Positions 16,128-24,717 of a stretch of DNA of 64,000 nt are shown piece after piece. Each line of letters opens with the position of its first letter. Within the stretch, counting starts at the first letter, position 1. Source of the DNA: Nonomuraea sp. SYSU D8015 (lineage in GTDB: Bacteria > Actinomycetota > Actinomycetes > Streptosporangiales > Streptosporangiaceae); NCBI RefSeq assembly GCF_008065375.1, contig NZ_VJYI01000001.1, positions 186,001-250,000 of the forward strand, in the 5' to 3' direction. The notes below the pieces were generated by a model. That model saw only the letters and a program-made list of their open reading frames with translations. It was not told the origin of the DNA and did not search any database. The translations under genes were made by a program, and so were the position numbers.

Positions 16128-16937
16128 GTGGCTGCTGTGACGTTGGCTGACGTGATCGAGGTGCTGGAGGCGGCCTACCCGCCCGCCCGAGCCGAGTCGT
16201 GGGACGCGGTGGGCCTGGTCGCCGGGGATCCGGCGCAGGAGGTGCGGCGGGTGCTGTTCGCCGTCGATCCGGTCGCCGTCGTCGCCGAGGAGGCCCTGGA
16301 GTGGCGGGCCGACCTGATCGTCACCCACCACCCCCTCTACCTGCGCGGCACCACGAGCGTGGCCGCGACCACCCCCAAGGGCCGCCTCGTCCACACCCTG
16401 ATCAAGAACGACATCGCCCTCTACACCGCCCACACCAACGCCGACGTCGCCAACCCCGGCGTGTCCGACGCCCTGGCCAGAGCCGTCGGGCTGACCGGCG
16501 ACCTGGTGCCGCTCCAGCCCTTCCCCGACGACCCGTGGCGCGGGCTGGGCCGCATCGGGGAGCTGCCGGAGGGGACGACACTGGGCGAGTTCGCGGCTCA
16601 GGCCGCCGAAGGGCTGCCCAGGACCTCCGGGGGGATCCGGGTGGCGGGCGATCTGTCCCGGTCCGTCACCCGCGTGGCGGTCAGCGGGGGCGCGGGCGAC
16701 TCCCTCCTCGCGACCGCCGCGGCCGCGGGGGTCGACGTGTTCCTCACCGCCGATCTGCGCCACCACCCGTCGAGCGAGTTCATCGAGTCGGGCGGCCCCG
16801 CGCTGATCGACGCGGCACACTGGGCGACCGAGTGGCCGTGGCTCGACAGCGCCGCGTCCATCCTGCACGCCAGTGGCGTTACCGTTGAAACGCGTGTCTC
16901 CGCCACGGTCACCGATGCTTGGACAAGAGGATATTGA
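16128..16937 (+). CDS. NIF3-like dinuclear metal-centre protein
   Basis: A 269-residue member of the NIF3/YbgI/YqfO family, hexameric ring proteins with a di-metal site. Seen are LEAAYPPARAESWDAVGLVAG, the metal-binding VTHHPLYLRG, the conserved YTAHTNADVANPGV and, near the end, DAAHWATEWPWLD with further ligands. Roles proposed for relatives include GTP cyclohydrolase-like, tRNA- or NAD-related functions; none is proven. GTG start at 16128. In actinobacteria this gene usually precedes the zinc-ribbon and RNase H genes, as here, and the next gene begins 2 bp after its stop, so they form an operon. Confidence 0.9.
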   Translation: MAAVTLADVIEVLEAAYPPARAESWDAVGLVAGDPAQEVRRVLFAVDPVAVVAEEALEWRADLIVTHHPLYLRGTTSVAATTPKGRLVHTLIKNDIALYTAHTNADVANPGVSDALARAVGLTGDLVPLQPFPDDPWRGLGRIGELPEGTTLGEFAAQAAEGLPRTSGGIRVAGDLSRSVTRVAVSGGAGDSLLATAAAAGVDVFLTADLRHHPSSEFIESGGPALIDAAHWATEWPWLDSAASILHASGVTVETRVSATVTDAWTRGY

Positions 16938-16939
16938 TC

Positions 16940-17680
16940 ATGAAAGCAGCCCCTGAGGCCCAGAAGAGACTTCTCGACCTGGCAGAGCTCGACTCCGTGA
17001 TTGATCGGCTGGCCCACCGCCGCCGCACCCTGCCCGAGCTGGCCGAGATCGACGAGCGGTCGAAGCAGTACGCCAGGCTCGCCACCCAGGTCATCGAGGC
17101 CGAGACCGAGGCCGGCGACCTGGCGCGCGAGCAGGCCAAGGCCGAGAGCGACGTCGACGCCGTGCGCACACGCGCCGAGCGCGACCAGAAGCGCCTCGAC
17201 TCCGGCGCCGTGACCTCGCCCCGCGACCTGGCGAGCCTCCAGTCCGAGATCGCCTCGCTGCACAAGCGCCAGGGCGACCTGGAGGAGATCGTCCTGGAGA
17301 TCATGGAGCGGCGGGAGGCCGCCGACGCCAGGGTGACCGACCTGGTGGCGCGGCGCGACGAGGTGGCCGCCGCCGTGTCCGCCGCGGAAGACCGCCGCGA
17401 CGCCGCGCTGAAGGAGATCGACAAGGAGGCGACCGAGGCCCGGGGCCGCCGCTCCGCCGTCTCCGGCGAGATCCCCGCCGACCTGCTCAAGCTCTACGAG
17501 AAGCTCAGGGAGCAGTACGGCGTGGGCGCCGCCATGCTGCGCGCCGGCCGGTGCCAGGGCTGCAAGGTGGCCCTGTCCATCGCCGAGATGAACCGGATCA
17601 AGGCCGCCCCCCACGACGAGGTGCTCCGCTGCGACGAGTGCCGCCGCATCCTCGTGCGCACGCCAGAGTCGGGCCTGTGA
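16940..17680 (+). CDS. coiled-coil zinc-ribbon protein (COG1579)
   Basis: A 246-residue protein with a long N-terminal coiled coil (residues about 5-180, repeated acidic/basic heptads) and a C-terminal four-cysteine zinc ribbon, GRCQGCK ... RCDECRR. Relatives include mycobacterial Rv2229c and CdsZ-like proteins; nucleic-acid binding is likely but not established. A TTG in the same frame at 16919 would add seven residues inside the NIF3 gene. The ATG at 16940 was preferred because AGAGGA lies 10 bp before it and homology begins there. The stop overlaps the next gene's GTG by 4 bp (GTGA). Confidence 0.88.
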   Translation: MKAAPEAQKRLLDLAELDSVIDRLAHRRRTLPELAEIDERSKQYARLATQVIEAETEAGDLAREQAKAESDVDAVRTRAERDQKRLDSGAVTSPRDLASLQSEIASLHKRQGDLEEIVLEIMERREAADARVTDLVARRDEVAAAVSAAEDRRDAALKEIDKEATEARGRRSAVSGEIPADLLKLYEKLREQYGVGAAMLRAGRCQGCKVALSIAEMNRIKAAPHDEVLRCDECRRILVRTPESGL

Positions 17681-19026
17681 CGCATTACGTCATCGAGGCC
17701 GACGGCGGCTCGCGCGGCAATCCGGGGCCGGCCGGCTACGGCGCGGTGGTCAGGGACGCCGCGGACGGCCAGGTGCTGGCCGAGGTGGCCGAGGCGATCG
17801 GCGTCACGACCAACAACGTCGCCGAATACCGCGGGTTGATCGCCGGGCTCACGGCCGTGCTGCGGCTCGGCGGCGAGGGCGCGTCGGTGGCCGTCCGGAT
17901 GGACTCGAAGCTGGTCATCGAGCAGATGGCGGGCCGCTGGAAGGTCAAGCACGAGGGCCTGCGACCGCTGGCGCTGGAGGCCGGGGCGCTGGTGCGGCGG
18001 CTGCGGGTGACGGAGTGGACCTGGATCCCGCGCGAGCGCAACCAGCACGCCGACCGCCTGGCCAACGAGGCCATGGACGCCGCCGCCAAGGGCCTGGCCT
18101 GGAAAGCCGGCGGCACCTCCGCACCTGACACAGTCATCGGCCCGGCCCCGCTGGGCGCCCCCTCGACGCCCGGCGGCCCGGCCCCGCTGGGCGACACCTC
18201 GACGCTCGGCAGACCGGAGACACCAAGCGGCCCCTCGGCACCGGGTGGGACCGGTGGGTTGGTCGCGCCAAGCGCCCCTCCTCCTGTCGCGCGGCAGACG
18301 GACCTCCTCGACGCTGGCGACATATCCGAAATATCCGCCCCAACCGCCTCCGTCGCCGCCGCCCAGCAGCGCGGCACAGGCAAGGGCACCGGCTGGCGCC
18401 CGCCCACCCGCGTCGCGACGTCGCTGCTCCTCCTCCGCCACGGCGAGACGGAGCTGTCGATCGAACGCAGGTTCTCCGGCCTCGGCGACGCCGAGCTCAC
18501 GCCCAACGGCCGGGCCCAGGCGGCGGCCGCCGCCGAGCGCCTGTCGCGGGAGCCGTACCAGCTGGACGTGATCGTCACCTCGCCGCTCAAGCGGGCCCGG
18601 CAGACCGCTGCCGCCGTCGCCGAGCGGACCGGCCTCGACGTCGAGGTGGACGACGACCTCAGGGAGGCCGACTTCGGCGCCTGGGAGGGCCACACGTTCA
18701 CCGAAGTGCAGCGGAAGTGGCCGGCCGAGCTCGCCGCCTGGCTGGCCGACCCCGAAGCCGCCCCGCCGGGCGGCGAGAGCTTCGCCACGACCGCGCGCCG
18801 CGTCCAGGCGGCGGGGGAGCGGCTCGTGGAGCGGTACGAGGGCAAGACCGTCCTGGCCGTCTCGCACGTGACGCCCATCAAGATGCTCCTGAGGCTCGCC
18901 CTCATGGCCCCGCTGGAATCCCTCTACCGGATGCACCTCGACCTGGCGTGCCTGTCGATGATCGAGTACTACGCGGACGGGCCTTCCGTGGTGAAGTCGT
19001 TCAACGACACCTCGCACCTGCGCTGA
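17677..19026 (+). CDS. bifunctional RNase HI / acid phosphatase
   Basis: A 449-residue fusion as in mycobacterial Rv2228c. Residues 1-135 are a type I RNase H with the acidic active site spread over IEADGGSRGNPGP, NNVAEYRGL, VRMDSKL and NQHADRLAN. Residues about 250-449 are a histidine phosphatase with the LLRHGETELS catalytic loop and the later SHVTPIKMLLRLAL. The first domain removes RNA from RNA-DNA hybrids; the second is linked in mycobacteria to CobC-like alpha-ribazole phosphatase activity. The linker (about 145-245) is unusually long and repetitive, rich in Pro, Gly, Ser and Thr with repeated APLG/PGGP steps. GTG start overlaps the zinc-ribbon stop. Confidence 0.93.
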   Translation: MTHYVIEADGGSRGNPGPAGYGAVVRDAADGQVLAEVAEAIGVTTNNVAEYRGLIAGLTAVLRLGGEGASVAVRMDSKLVIEQMAGRWKVKHEGLRPLALEAGALVRRLRVTEWTWIPRERNQHADRLANEAMDAAAKGLAWKAGGTSAPDTVIGPAPLGAPSTPGGPAPLGDTSTLGRPETPSGPSAPGGTGGLVAPSAPPPVARQTDLLDAGDISEISAPTASVAAAQQRGTGKGTGWRPPTRVATSLLLLRHGETELSIERRFSGLGDAELTPNGRAQAAAAAERLSREPYQLDVIVTSPLKRARQTAAAVAERTGLDVEVDDDLREADFGAWEGHTFTEVQRKWPAELAAWLADPEAAPPGGESFATTARRVQAAGERLVERYEGKTVLAVSHVTPIKMLLRLALMAPLESLYRMHLDLACLSMIEYYADGPSVVKSFNDTSHLR

Positions 19027-19032
19027 CGTCAT

Positions 19033-19071
19033 GGGCCGTGCCGGGTTCCGCCAGTTCACCCGGCACGGCCC
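19033..19071 (+). terminator. strong hairpin after RNase H gene
   Basis: GGGCCGTGCCGGGT (19033-19046) pairs perfectly with ACCCGGCACGGCCC (19058-19071) across an 11-base loop, 6 bp after the stop codon. It probably ends the NIF3/zinc-ribbon/RNase H operon and insulates rnpB. Confidence 0.75.
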
Positions 19072-19134
19072 GTCTGCGCATCGCCCCCCTCAGGCGATAC
19101 GCCCCCATCCCACCGCGTCGATCTTGCGGTTGGG

Positions 19135-19162
19135 TTGGGAACAGCTTGAAACTTGATAATGT
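19135..19162 (+). promoter_or_regulatory. rnpB promoter
   Basis: TTGGGA (19135-19140) and TAATGT (19157-19162) are separated by 16 bp, and the -10 ends 7 bp before the predicted 5' end of RNase P RNA. The overlapping GATAAT (19155-19160) is an alternative -10. The region is locally AT-rich in a GC-rich setting. Confidence 0.55.
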
Positions 19163-19168
19163 TCTACC

Positions 19169-19558
19169 GACGAGTCGGCCGGGCGACCGCGTCGGGCCCA
19201 GCGGGCCCGCCGAGGAAGGTCCGGGCTCCACAGGGCAGGGTGGTCGGTAACGCCGACCCGGGGTGACCCGCGGGACAGTGCCACAGAAAGCAGACCGCCT
19301 CCCGGTCGCACAGGAGGTAAGGGTGAAAGGGTGGTGTAAGAGACCACCAGCGCCCACGGTGACGTGGGCGGCTAGGTAAACCCCACCCGGAGCAAGGTCA
19401 AGAAGGAACGCTCCCCGGAGCGTTCCGCGCGCGACGTTCGAGGGCGGCCCGCCCGAGCCGCGCGGGTAGACCGCTCGAGGCCGCCGGCAACGGCGGTCCT
19501 AGATGGATGGTCGCCCCTTCACACGAAGGACAGAACCCGGCCTACAGGCCGACTCGTC
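19169..19558 (+). ncRNA. rnpB: RNase P RNA, bacterial class A
   Basis: The catalytic RNA of RNase P, which cuts 5' leaders from pre-tRNAs. The terminal P1 helix is visible: GACGAGTCGGCC (19169-19180) is complementary to GGCCGACTCGTC (19547-19558). Inside are the universally conserved segments: GAGGAAGGTCCGGGCTCCA near 19211, the ACAGAAAGCAGACCGCC block near 19281, GTGTAAGAGACCACCAGC near 19334, GGTAAACCCCACCCGGAGCAA near 19375, and AGATGGATGG with ACAGAACCCGGCCTACAGG near the 3' end. The length of about 390 nt and the extra GC hairpins suit actinobacteria. The exact ends are inferred from P1. Confidence 0.95.
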
Positions 19559-19579
19559 ACCCATCACTTCGGCCTGAGG

Positions 19580-20308
19580 TCAGTCCCTGGTGCGCCTGAT
19601 CTGCTCCATAGCCTGCATGATCTCGCGCTCGGCCCGCTCCTTGGTCACGCCGAGATCCGCCAGCGCCCGCACGACGGGCCCTTCCTCCAGTGACAGGACG
19701 CCGAGCAGGATGTGCTCCGTGCCCACGACGTCGTGACCCAGCCGCAGGGCCTCGCGAAGCGTCAGCTCCAGTGCCTTCTTGCTCTGCGCGGAGAACGGCA
19801 TCATCGTCTGTGCCGGGTGCCCGCCGCCCGGTCCGAGCGTGGCCGTGACGGCGTCCCTGACCGAGTCGAGCGACGCGCCGAGTCTCACCATGGTCGTGGC
19901 AGCCAGGGCCTCGGGTTCGCGAAGCAGGCCGAGCACCAGATGGCCCGGCTCGATGTGGCTGTGACCCGTCGCCCGCGCCTCCTCCTGTGCCTTCACGACG
20001 ACGCTGCGGGCCCGGTCGGTGAAGCGGGAGTACGTGCGCATGTCTGCGGCCAAGCCAGAGCCGCCGTCCTTGGGCACGAACCGCTTCTGGGCGGCCTGCT
20101 TGCTGACGCCCATGCTGCGTCCGATGTCCGTCCAGGAGGCGCCGGAGCGCCTGGCCTGGTCGACGAAGTGGCCGATCAGGTGGTCGGCGACTTCGCCGAT
20201 GTGCTCGCCCAAGGTCACCGCGTCCGACAGCTCGCCCAGGGGGTCGCCGGCGGGGTGACGGCTCTTGACTGCGGAAATCAGGTCGTCGAGACGTACCGTG
20301 CTGTCCAT
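19580..20308 (-). CDS. Clp_N-domain protein with N-terminal HTH
   Basis: A 242-residue protein joining a small helix-turn-helix (SWTDIGRSMGVSKQAAQKRF, residues about 59-78) to two Clp_N repeats (about 93-160, with GHSHIEPGHLVLGLLREPE; and 165-235, with LGHDVVGTEHILLGVLSLEEGP). There is no AAA+ ATPase or protease domain. Clp_N repeats are the adaptor/substrate-binding part of ClpA/ClpC, so the protein may read proteostasis or ligand state and bind DNA (inference). Two identical-type inverted repeats lie directly before its ATG, strongly suggesting autoregulation. It is 58 bp downstream of the kinase gene on the same strand and ends close to rnpB. Confidence 0.85.
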   Translation of the reverse strand: MDSTVRLDDLISAVKSRHPAGDPLGELSDAVTLGEHIGEVADHLIGHFVDQARRSGASWTDIGRSMGVSKQAAQKRFVPKDGGSGLAADMRTYSRFTDRARSVVVKAQEEARATGHSHIEPGHLVLGLLREPEALAATTMVRLGASLDSVRDAVTATLGPGGGHPAQTMMPFSAQSKKALELTLREALRLGHDVVGTEHILLGVLSLEEGPVVRALADLGVTKERAEREIMQAMEQIRRTRD

Positions 20309-20309
20309 G

Positions 20310-20357
20310 CGTCAACCATAAGTTGACGGCCGAGCTGTCGTCAACGGGAGGTTGACG
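20310..20357 (-). promoter_or_regulatory. two tandem operators, CGTCAAC N5 GTTGACG
   Basis: The same inverted repeat occurs twice, 29 bp apart centre to centre: 20310-20328 (spacer CATAA) and 20339-20357 (spacer GGGAG). Each has perfect 7-bp arms. The first begins one base upstream of the Clp_N start codon, so a bound protein would block transcription or initiation. The pair fills most of the 58-bp gap to the kinase stop codon. The sequence is not the CIRCE, HAIR or ClgR motif. Confidence 0.65.
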
Positions 20358-20366
20358 ATTGTCGGC

Positions 20367-22391
20367 TCAGCTGCCGGTGGGGTTCACCGTGAAGTACGGG
20401 GTGAAGTCCAGGTCCTCGGGGACCTCCAGCAGGGTACGTGTCAGCTTGCCGTCGAACGCCACGACCCGGACCTCGTCGTTCGCGCCGTTGTCCTGCTCCC
20501 AGCAGTACAGATGCGACTCGTCGTACCAGCCCAGCACCTTGTCGCAGTCGGAGGAGAACGTGCGCACCCGCTTGCCGGTGCCGGTGTCGAAGAGGCAGTG
20601 GTCGCCGTCGCCGCCGCCCGGGCAGTCGGTCACGAACATCTTGCCGGAGGGCGAGAAGATGTCCAGGGTGCCGGACGCCAGCGGCCCGACCCCCGCCACG
20701 TCCCGCGTGGGCTTGCCGGCGGCGTCGAAGAAGCGCAGTCCCTCGTCCTTGCCGTAGACGATGACCACGCCCGTCTCGGCGGCGTCCCAGCCGTAGTCGG
20801 AGTCCTGGACCGACGTGTCGGTCACCTCGATCACGCTGACCTTGGCCTGGGCCACGTCGACGATCGCGAAGCCCAGAGAGGCCCACTCGTCCTCGCCCTG
20901 CTTGTTGTCCTTGATCTTCTTGTCGATGTTGAGCAGGACCTTCGAGCTGTCCTTCGACCAGGCGCGGAGTGTGCTGATCAGCGGCTTGCGCACGGTCTTG
21001 ACGCGGAAGCTGGCGCCTGCCTGCCGGTCGGTGAAGAGGATCGAGTCGTAGTCGTCCGAGGTGTAGTCCTGAGGTCTGCCCGCGAGGTAGCGCCCGTCGG
21101 GCGAGACCAGCGACTCCCAGTTGCCGGAGTGCCGGTCGAACGTGTCGTCCCGCAGCGACTGCCTGGCGTAGTCGACGTCGTCGTCGAGGTTCCTGTTGTA
21201 GACCTCGTACGCCGTCAGCGTGATCGGGTCGGACGGGTGCTCGTGGAGCGTGATCGCGCCGCCGGGCAGCGTGCGCTTGGTGGTTGTGGCGGGGATGGAG
21301 GACGGCGGCGTCAGGGTCGTCTCCGCCGGCGCCGTGGTGGTGGATCCGGCCGCGGTGGTGGATCCGACCGCGGTCGAGACCTTGTCCAGCACCACCGTCA
21401 CGGCCGCCACGACCAGGACGATCAGCAGGGCGGCCCCGGCCGCCACTCCGGCGACGATCGGCCCCGTGCCTCTCTTCGTCCCGCCCATGTCGCGACGGTC
21501 GTCGAGCTGGATTCCGCCGGTGTGAGGACGGCTGCTCGGCGAGGCCTCCATCGCCCCCTGCTCCAGGAGGCCGGCGGTGGGCACCGAGTGCCCCAGCAGG
21601 CGCATGATGACCTGCTGGGCGGTCGGCCGCCGCCCCGGATCCTTGGAGAAGCACTCCAGCACCACGTCACGCAGCGGCCCTTCGAGCGCGCCCACGTCGG
21701 GCGGCCCGTTGAGCACCCGGCTGATCAGCGGATGCATCGCCCCGCTCCCGAAGGGCGCCCGCCCGCAGGACGCGTAGACCATCGTGCCGGCCCAGGAGAA
21801 CATGTCGGACGCCGGCCCGATCGCCTCCCCCGTGAACTGCTCGGGAGACATGTACGCGGGCGTGCCGATCGGCGTGTTGCTGAACGTCGTGGTCGCGTTG
21901 AGCGCACGTGCGATGCCGAAGTCGATCACCCGCGGCCCGTCCGCGCCGATGATGACATTCGCCGGCTTGAAGTCCCTGTGCACGATTCCGGCCTGGTGGA
22001 TCGCGGCCAGCGCGGTGGCGGTGCCGATGGCCAGCCGGTCCAGCGCCGCGCCGGTGCGCGGGCCCTCGTCCCTCACGACCTGCTGCAGGGAGGGGCCCTC
22101 GACGAACTCGCTCACGATGTACGGCCGGTCGTCCTGCACGCCCGTGCCGAGGACGGCCGCGGTGCAGAACGGCGCCACCCGCTGGGCGACCTCCGCCTCG
22201 CGCAGGAACCGCCCGACGCTGACGTGGTCGTCCGACTGGTCGGACTGCAGCCATTTGACGGCCACGTACGCATCTGAGGGGTTCTTGGCGAGGTAGACGA
22301 CGCCCTGTCCTCCTTCGCCGAGTTTGCCGATGATCTGCAGGTTCCCAAGCTGCCGGGGGTCACCAGAGGTCAGCGGCGCGTAAGACGGCAT
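20367..22391 (-). CDS. membrane Ser/Thr protein kinase with extracellular sensor region
   Basis: A 674-residue PknB-type kinase. The catalytic domain (about 18-268) has the glycine loop GEGGQGVVY, VAVKW with Lys46, HRDFKPAN with Asp140, DFG at 157-159 and GTPAYMSPEQ in the activation loop. A Thr/Ser-rich juxtamembrane stretch leads to one transmembrane helix (about 312-336). Outside the membrane a Thr-rich stalk (to about 375) is followed by about 300 residues with repeated beta-propeller-like segments (VSPDGRYLAG, AWSKDSSKVLL, SPSGKMFVTD, GWYDESHLYCW), a probable ligand-binding propeller. The ATG at 22391 lacks a clear ribosome site. The target proteins are unknown; the Clp_N gene lies downstream. 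Confidence 0.9.
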   Translation of the reverse strand: MPSYAPLTSGDPRQLGNLQIIGKLGEGGQGVVYLAKNPSDAYVAVKWLQSDQSDDHVSVGRFLREAEVAQRVAPFCTAAVLGTGVQDDRPYIVSEFVEGPSLQQVVRDEGPRTGAALDRLAIGTATALAAIHQAGIVHRDFKPANVIIGADGPRVIDFGIARALNATTTFSNTPIGTPAYMSPEQFTGEAIGPASDMFSWAGTMVYASCGRAPFGSGAMHPLISRVLNGPPDVGALEGPLRDVVLECFSKDPGRRPTAQQVIMRLLGHSVPTAGLLEQGAMEASPSSRPHTGGIQLDDRRDMGGTKRGTGPIVAGVAAGAALLIVLVVAAVTVVLDKVSTAVGSTTAAGSTTTAPAETTLTPPSSIPATTTKRTLPGGAITLHEHPSDPITLTAYEVYNRNLDDDVDYARQSLRDDTFDRHSGNWESLVSPDGRYLAGRPQDYTSDDYDSILFTDRQAGASFRVKTVRKPLISTLRAWSKDSSKVLLNIDKKIKDNKQGEDEWASLGFAIVDVAQAKVSVIEVTDTSVQDSDYGWDAAETGVVIVYGKDEGLRFFDAAGKPTRDVAGVGPLASGTLDIFSPSGKMFVTDCPGGGDGDHCLFDTGTGKRVRTFSSDCDKVLGWYDESHLYCWEQDNGANDEVRVVAFDGKLTRTLLEVPEDLDFTPYFTVNPTGS

Positions 22392-22462
22392 GAAGGAATT
22401 TTGACCCGATGAAGGCGATCTCCGAAACTTACTTACGGGTATTCCGGCGGGATTGATGCCCG

Positions 22463-23410
22463 TCAACGTGAAACGGCTTCGGACAGGGCCTTGGTGACCA
22501 GCCGGCTGGCCTGCTCCACCGCCTTGACGCCCGCGTCCATGGAGCCGTGCCGGTGGGAGATCACGGCGATCAGGTACGTGCGCCCGCCATCCCGCACCCG
22601 CCCGATGCTGTTGACCGTCCACCGGCCGCCGTGCCGTTCGCGGGGCAGCCATCCGTTCTTGAGCGCCACCTCCGCGTCCTGGCCGCCCGCCGCGCTCACT
22701 CCCCACGCCTGCTCGGGCGCCACGTCGTCCATCAGGCCCAGCACGTGCCTGCGGTTCCCGGCCGACAGAGGGCTCTTGGGAGAGGTGAGCGCGGTCAGCA
22801 GCCGGACCTGGTCGGCGGCGCTGGTGGTGGTCGCACCCCACGCCCCGCCCGGCCCAGGCCGGGTGTCACGCAGGCCGAACCGCTTGTTCGCGGCGGCCAG
22901 GCCGGACGCGCCGCCGATCGCCGACCACAGCGCCGAGGCGGCGGCGTTGTCGCTGACCTTGACGGCCTGCGCGGCCGCCCGCCGCTCCCAGGAGGTGAGG
23001 CCGCGGCGCTGCCCCTGGGCTCTGAGCAGCAGCGCCATGACGATGTTGACCTTGACGATGCTGGCCGTGGCCGTCCTGAGCCCGCGGTTGTAGGAGAAGG
23101 ACAGCCCGCTGGAAGGCTCGTGCACCGACACCGCCACCTCGCCGGGAACGTCGTCGAGGTAGCGGTCCAGCGCCCGGGTCAGCGGCTTCTTGAAAGAGGG
23201 CTTCTTGACCGAGGGCGACGGCTTCTTCGCCGGTGTCGGCTGCGGGGTCGTCGTCATGGCGACGGGGACGGGGCTGAGGCGGACGGGGGCGGGGGCGGGT
23301 GCGGGGGAGAGGCCGCTCGACGTGAGCACGACCAGCGGCGTGATCGCGGCCACGATCGACCCCAGTGCGGTACGCCACCGCTCCGGCCGCGCCCCGAGCT
23401 TGGCCGGCAC
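22463..23410 (-). CDS. secreted serine hydrolase, class A beta-lactamase fold
   Basis: A 315-residue exported protein. It has an N-terminal hydrophobic signal or anchor (about 13-35), a Pro/Lys-rich linker to about 75, then a penicillin-recognising domain with SxxK as SIVK at 117-120, SDN at 153-155 and a KNG box at 251-253. The omega-loop is short and no ExxLN motif is found where the deacylating Glu166 of true class A beta-lactamases would be, so it is more likely a DD-peptidase-like or cell-wall hydrolase than a resistance enzyme (inference). GTG start with no clear ribosome site. Flanked by the kinase gene downstream on the same strand. Confidence 0.85.
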   Translation of the reverse strand: MPAKLGARPERWRTALGSIVAAITPLVVLTSSGLSPAPAPAPVRLSPVPVAMTTTPQPTPAKKPSPSVKKPSFKKPLTRALDRYLDDVPGEVAVSVHEPSSGLSFSYNRGLRTATASIVKVNIVMALLLRAQGQRRGLTSWERRAAAQAVKVSDNAAASALWSAIGGASGLAAANKRFGLRDTRPGPGGAWGATTTSAADQVRLLTALTSPKSPLSAGNRRHVLGLMDDVAPEQAWGVSAAGGQDAEVALKNGWLPRERHGGRWTVNSIGRVRDGGRTYLIAVISHRHGSMDAGVKAVEQASRLVTKALSEAVSR

Positions 23411-23557
23411 GCTCGGACTACCCGAACGCGGACAGAGACGGCGACAAGGAATGCGGAGCCCGGGAACTCATGGCAGGCAGCATTCCGATACGGGTGTTTC
23501 CACCGTGTTAGCACTACGTGCGCCACCTGGAAATTCCCTCGGAGGCAGCTCAAAGGT

Positions 23558-23589
23558 GAGGGGCGGAGGCATCGGCACCTCCGCCCCTC
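23558..23589 (-). terminator. hairpin after epimerase-like gene
   Basis: GAGGGGCGGAGG (23558-23569) and CCTCCGCCCCTC (23578-23589) form a perfect 12-bp stem with an 8-base loop, about 110 bp beyond the end of the minus-strand epimerase-like gene. The remaining gap to 23411 shows nothing else recognisable. Confidence 0.7.
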
Positions 23590-23696
23590 CGGCCCCTGGG
23601 AGTCAGGACCGGCGCCGCGAGGTGCGCCGTGGGCACCGGGAGTACCTCGCCGGCACCGCGACACTAATCCCGCCCGTGCCCCGGGTCTGCGCAGGA

Positions 23697-24713
23697 TTAC
23701 TCAGAACGGGCCGCCCACGCGGCGAGGATCGCGGCCTCCTTCTCCGCCGGGATCCCGTGCGTCGTGTCGGCGCCGAAGTCGCGCTCGTCCTCCGGGATCT
23801 CGCGCAGCCACGCCCACGTGTCGCGCACCGTCTCGGCGACGGGACGGATGCGCAGCCCCGCCGCCCGCGCCTTGTCCGTCGGCACACTCCAGAAGCGGTC
23901 GATGTCCTCCGACGGCGGCCCGCCCCACAGCGGCAGTTCCACGAACGTCCCCACCCCCTGCTCGGCCAGGAACATGCTGTCCACCCACACGAACTCGGCG
24001 TCGGACCCGGTCGCCTCCTTGCACAGGCCCAGCCACTCCCCGAAGGTGGTCTGGCCGACGGGCCCCGTCACCAGGAACCGGTCGGCCGTGCCGCGCTCCG
24101 CCTGATCCAGCGTGAAGATCGCCAGGTCGCGCGCGTCCACGAACTGCATGGGCGCCGCCGGATCGCCGGGCGCGAGCACCCGCCCGCCCCGCGCGATCCT
24201 GGTCAGCCACCACGGCAGCCTGGCGACGTCCTCGTGCGGCCCCAGGATGATCCCCGGCTGCACGATCAGCACCTTGCCGTCGAAGCCCTGCTCCACCGCC
24301 CGCTCGCAGCCCGCCTTCAGCACCCCGTAGTTGCCGTCGTCCGGCCCGGCGTCGGGCTCGCACGGCCAGATCTCCGAGTCCTCCTCGGCCGGCTTGCCAG
24401 GAAAGCCGGCGATCGCGGAGATCGTGGAGACGAACGCGTACGTCCCCGCGTGCCCGGACAGGACGCGCGCCGACTCGCCCACCACGCGCGGCACGTAGCC
24501 CGAGGTGTCGACCACGAAATCCCACGACCGCCCGTCGGCTAACCGCTTCAGGTCGTCCCGAGCCTCCCGGTCACCGCGCACGGCCTCGACCCCGGGCACG
24601 TCGGCCCCGCTGCGCCCTCTGTTGAACGTCGTGACCTCGTGGCCCCGGGCCAGCGCCTCCTCCACGACGGCACGGCCCAGGAAACCCGACCCACCGATGA
24701 CCAGAACCTTCAT
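23697..24713 (-). CDS. NAD-dependent epimerase/dehydratase-like SDR
   Basis: A 338-residue extended short-chain dehydrogenase/reductase. It begins KVLVIGGSGFLGRAVVEEAL, the GxxGxxG NAD-binding loop, with VDTSGY near 75. The catalytic Tyr/Lys pair is at YGVLKAG near 135, where the classic YxxxK is kept as Y-G-V-L-K. Relatives act on nucleotide sugars or serve as isoflavone-reductase-like proteins; the exact substrate is unknown. An upstream ATG at 24749 was rejected because it lies inside the SulP gene and homology starts at 24713. It starts 4 bp after the stop of the SulP-carbonic anhydrase gene, so the two are co-transcribed. Confidence 0.88.
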   Translation of the reverse strand: MKVLVIGGSGFLGRAVVEEALARGHEVTTFNRGRSGADVPGVEAVRGDREARDDLKRLADGRSWDFVVDTSGYVPRVVGESARVLSGHAGTYAFVSTISAIAGFPGKPAEEDSEIWPCEPDAGPDDGNYGVLKAGCERAVEQGFDGKVLIVQPGIILGPHEDVARLPWWLTRIARGGRVLAPGDPAAPMQFVDARDLAIFTLDQAERGTADRFLVTGPVGQTTFGEWLGLCKEATGSDAEFVWVDSMFLAEQGVGTFVELPLWGGPPSEDIDRFWSVPTDKARAAGLRIRPVAETVRDTWAWLREIPEDERDFGADTTHGIPAEKEAAILAAWAARSE

Positions 24714-24717
24714 GGGA

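Noticed and set aside
19001..19357. ORFs overlapping the RNase P RNA
   Set aside because: The sequence is explained by the conserved rnpB secondary structure and signature segments.
20310..20357. Heat-shock operators (CIRCE, HAIR, ClgR box) before the Clp_N gene
   Set aside because: The arms CGTCAAC/GTTGACG with a 5-bp spacer match none of these motifs.
22463..23410. Beta-lactamase resistance gene
   Set aside because: SxxK, SDN and KNG are present, but the omega-loop Glu motif needed for deacylation is not found, so a resistance call is not supported.
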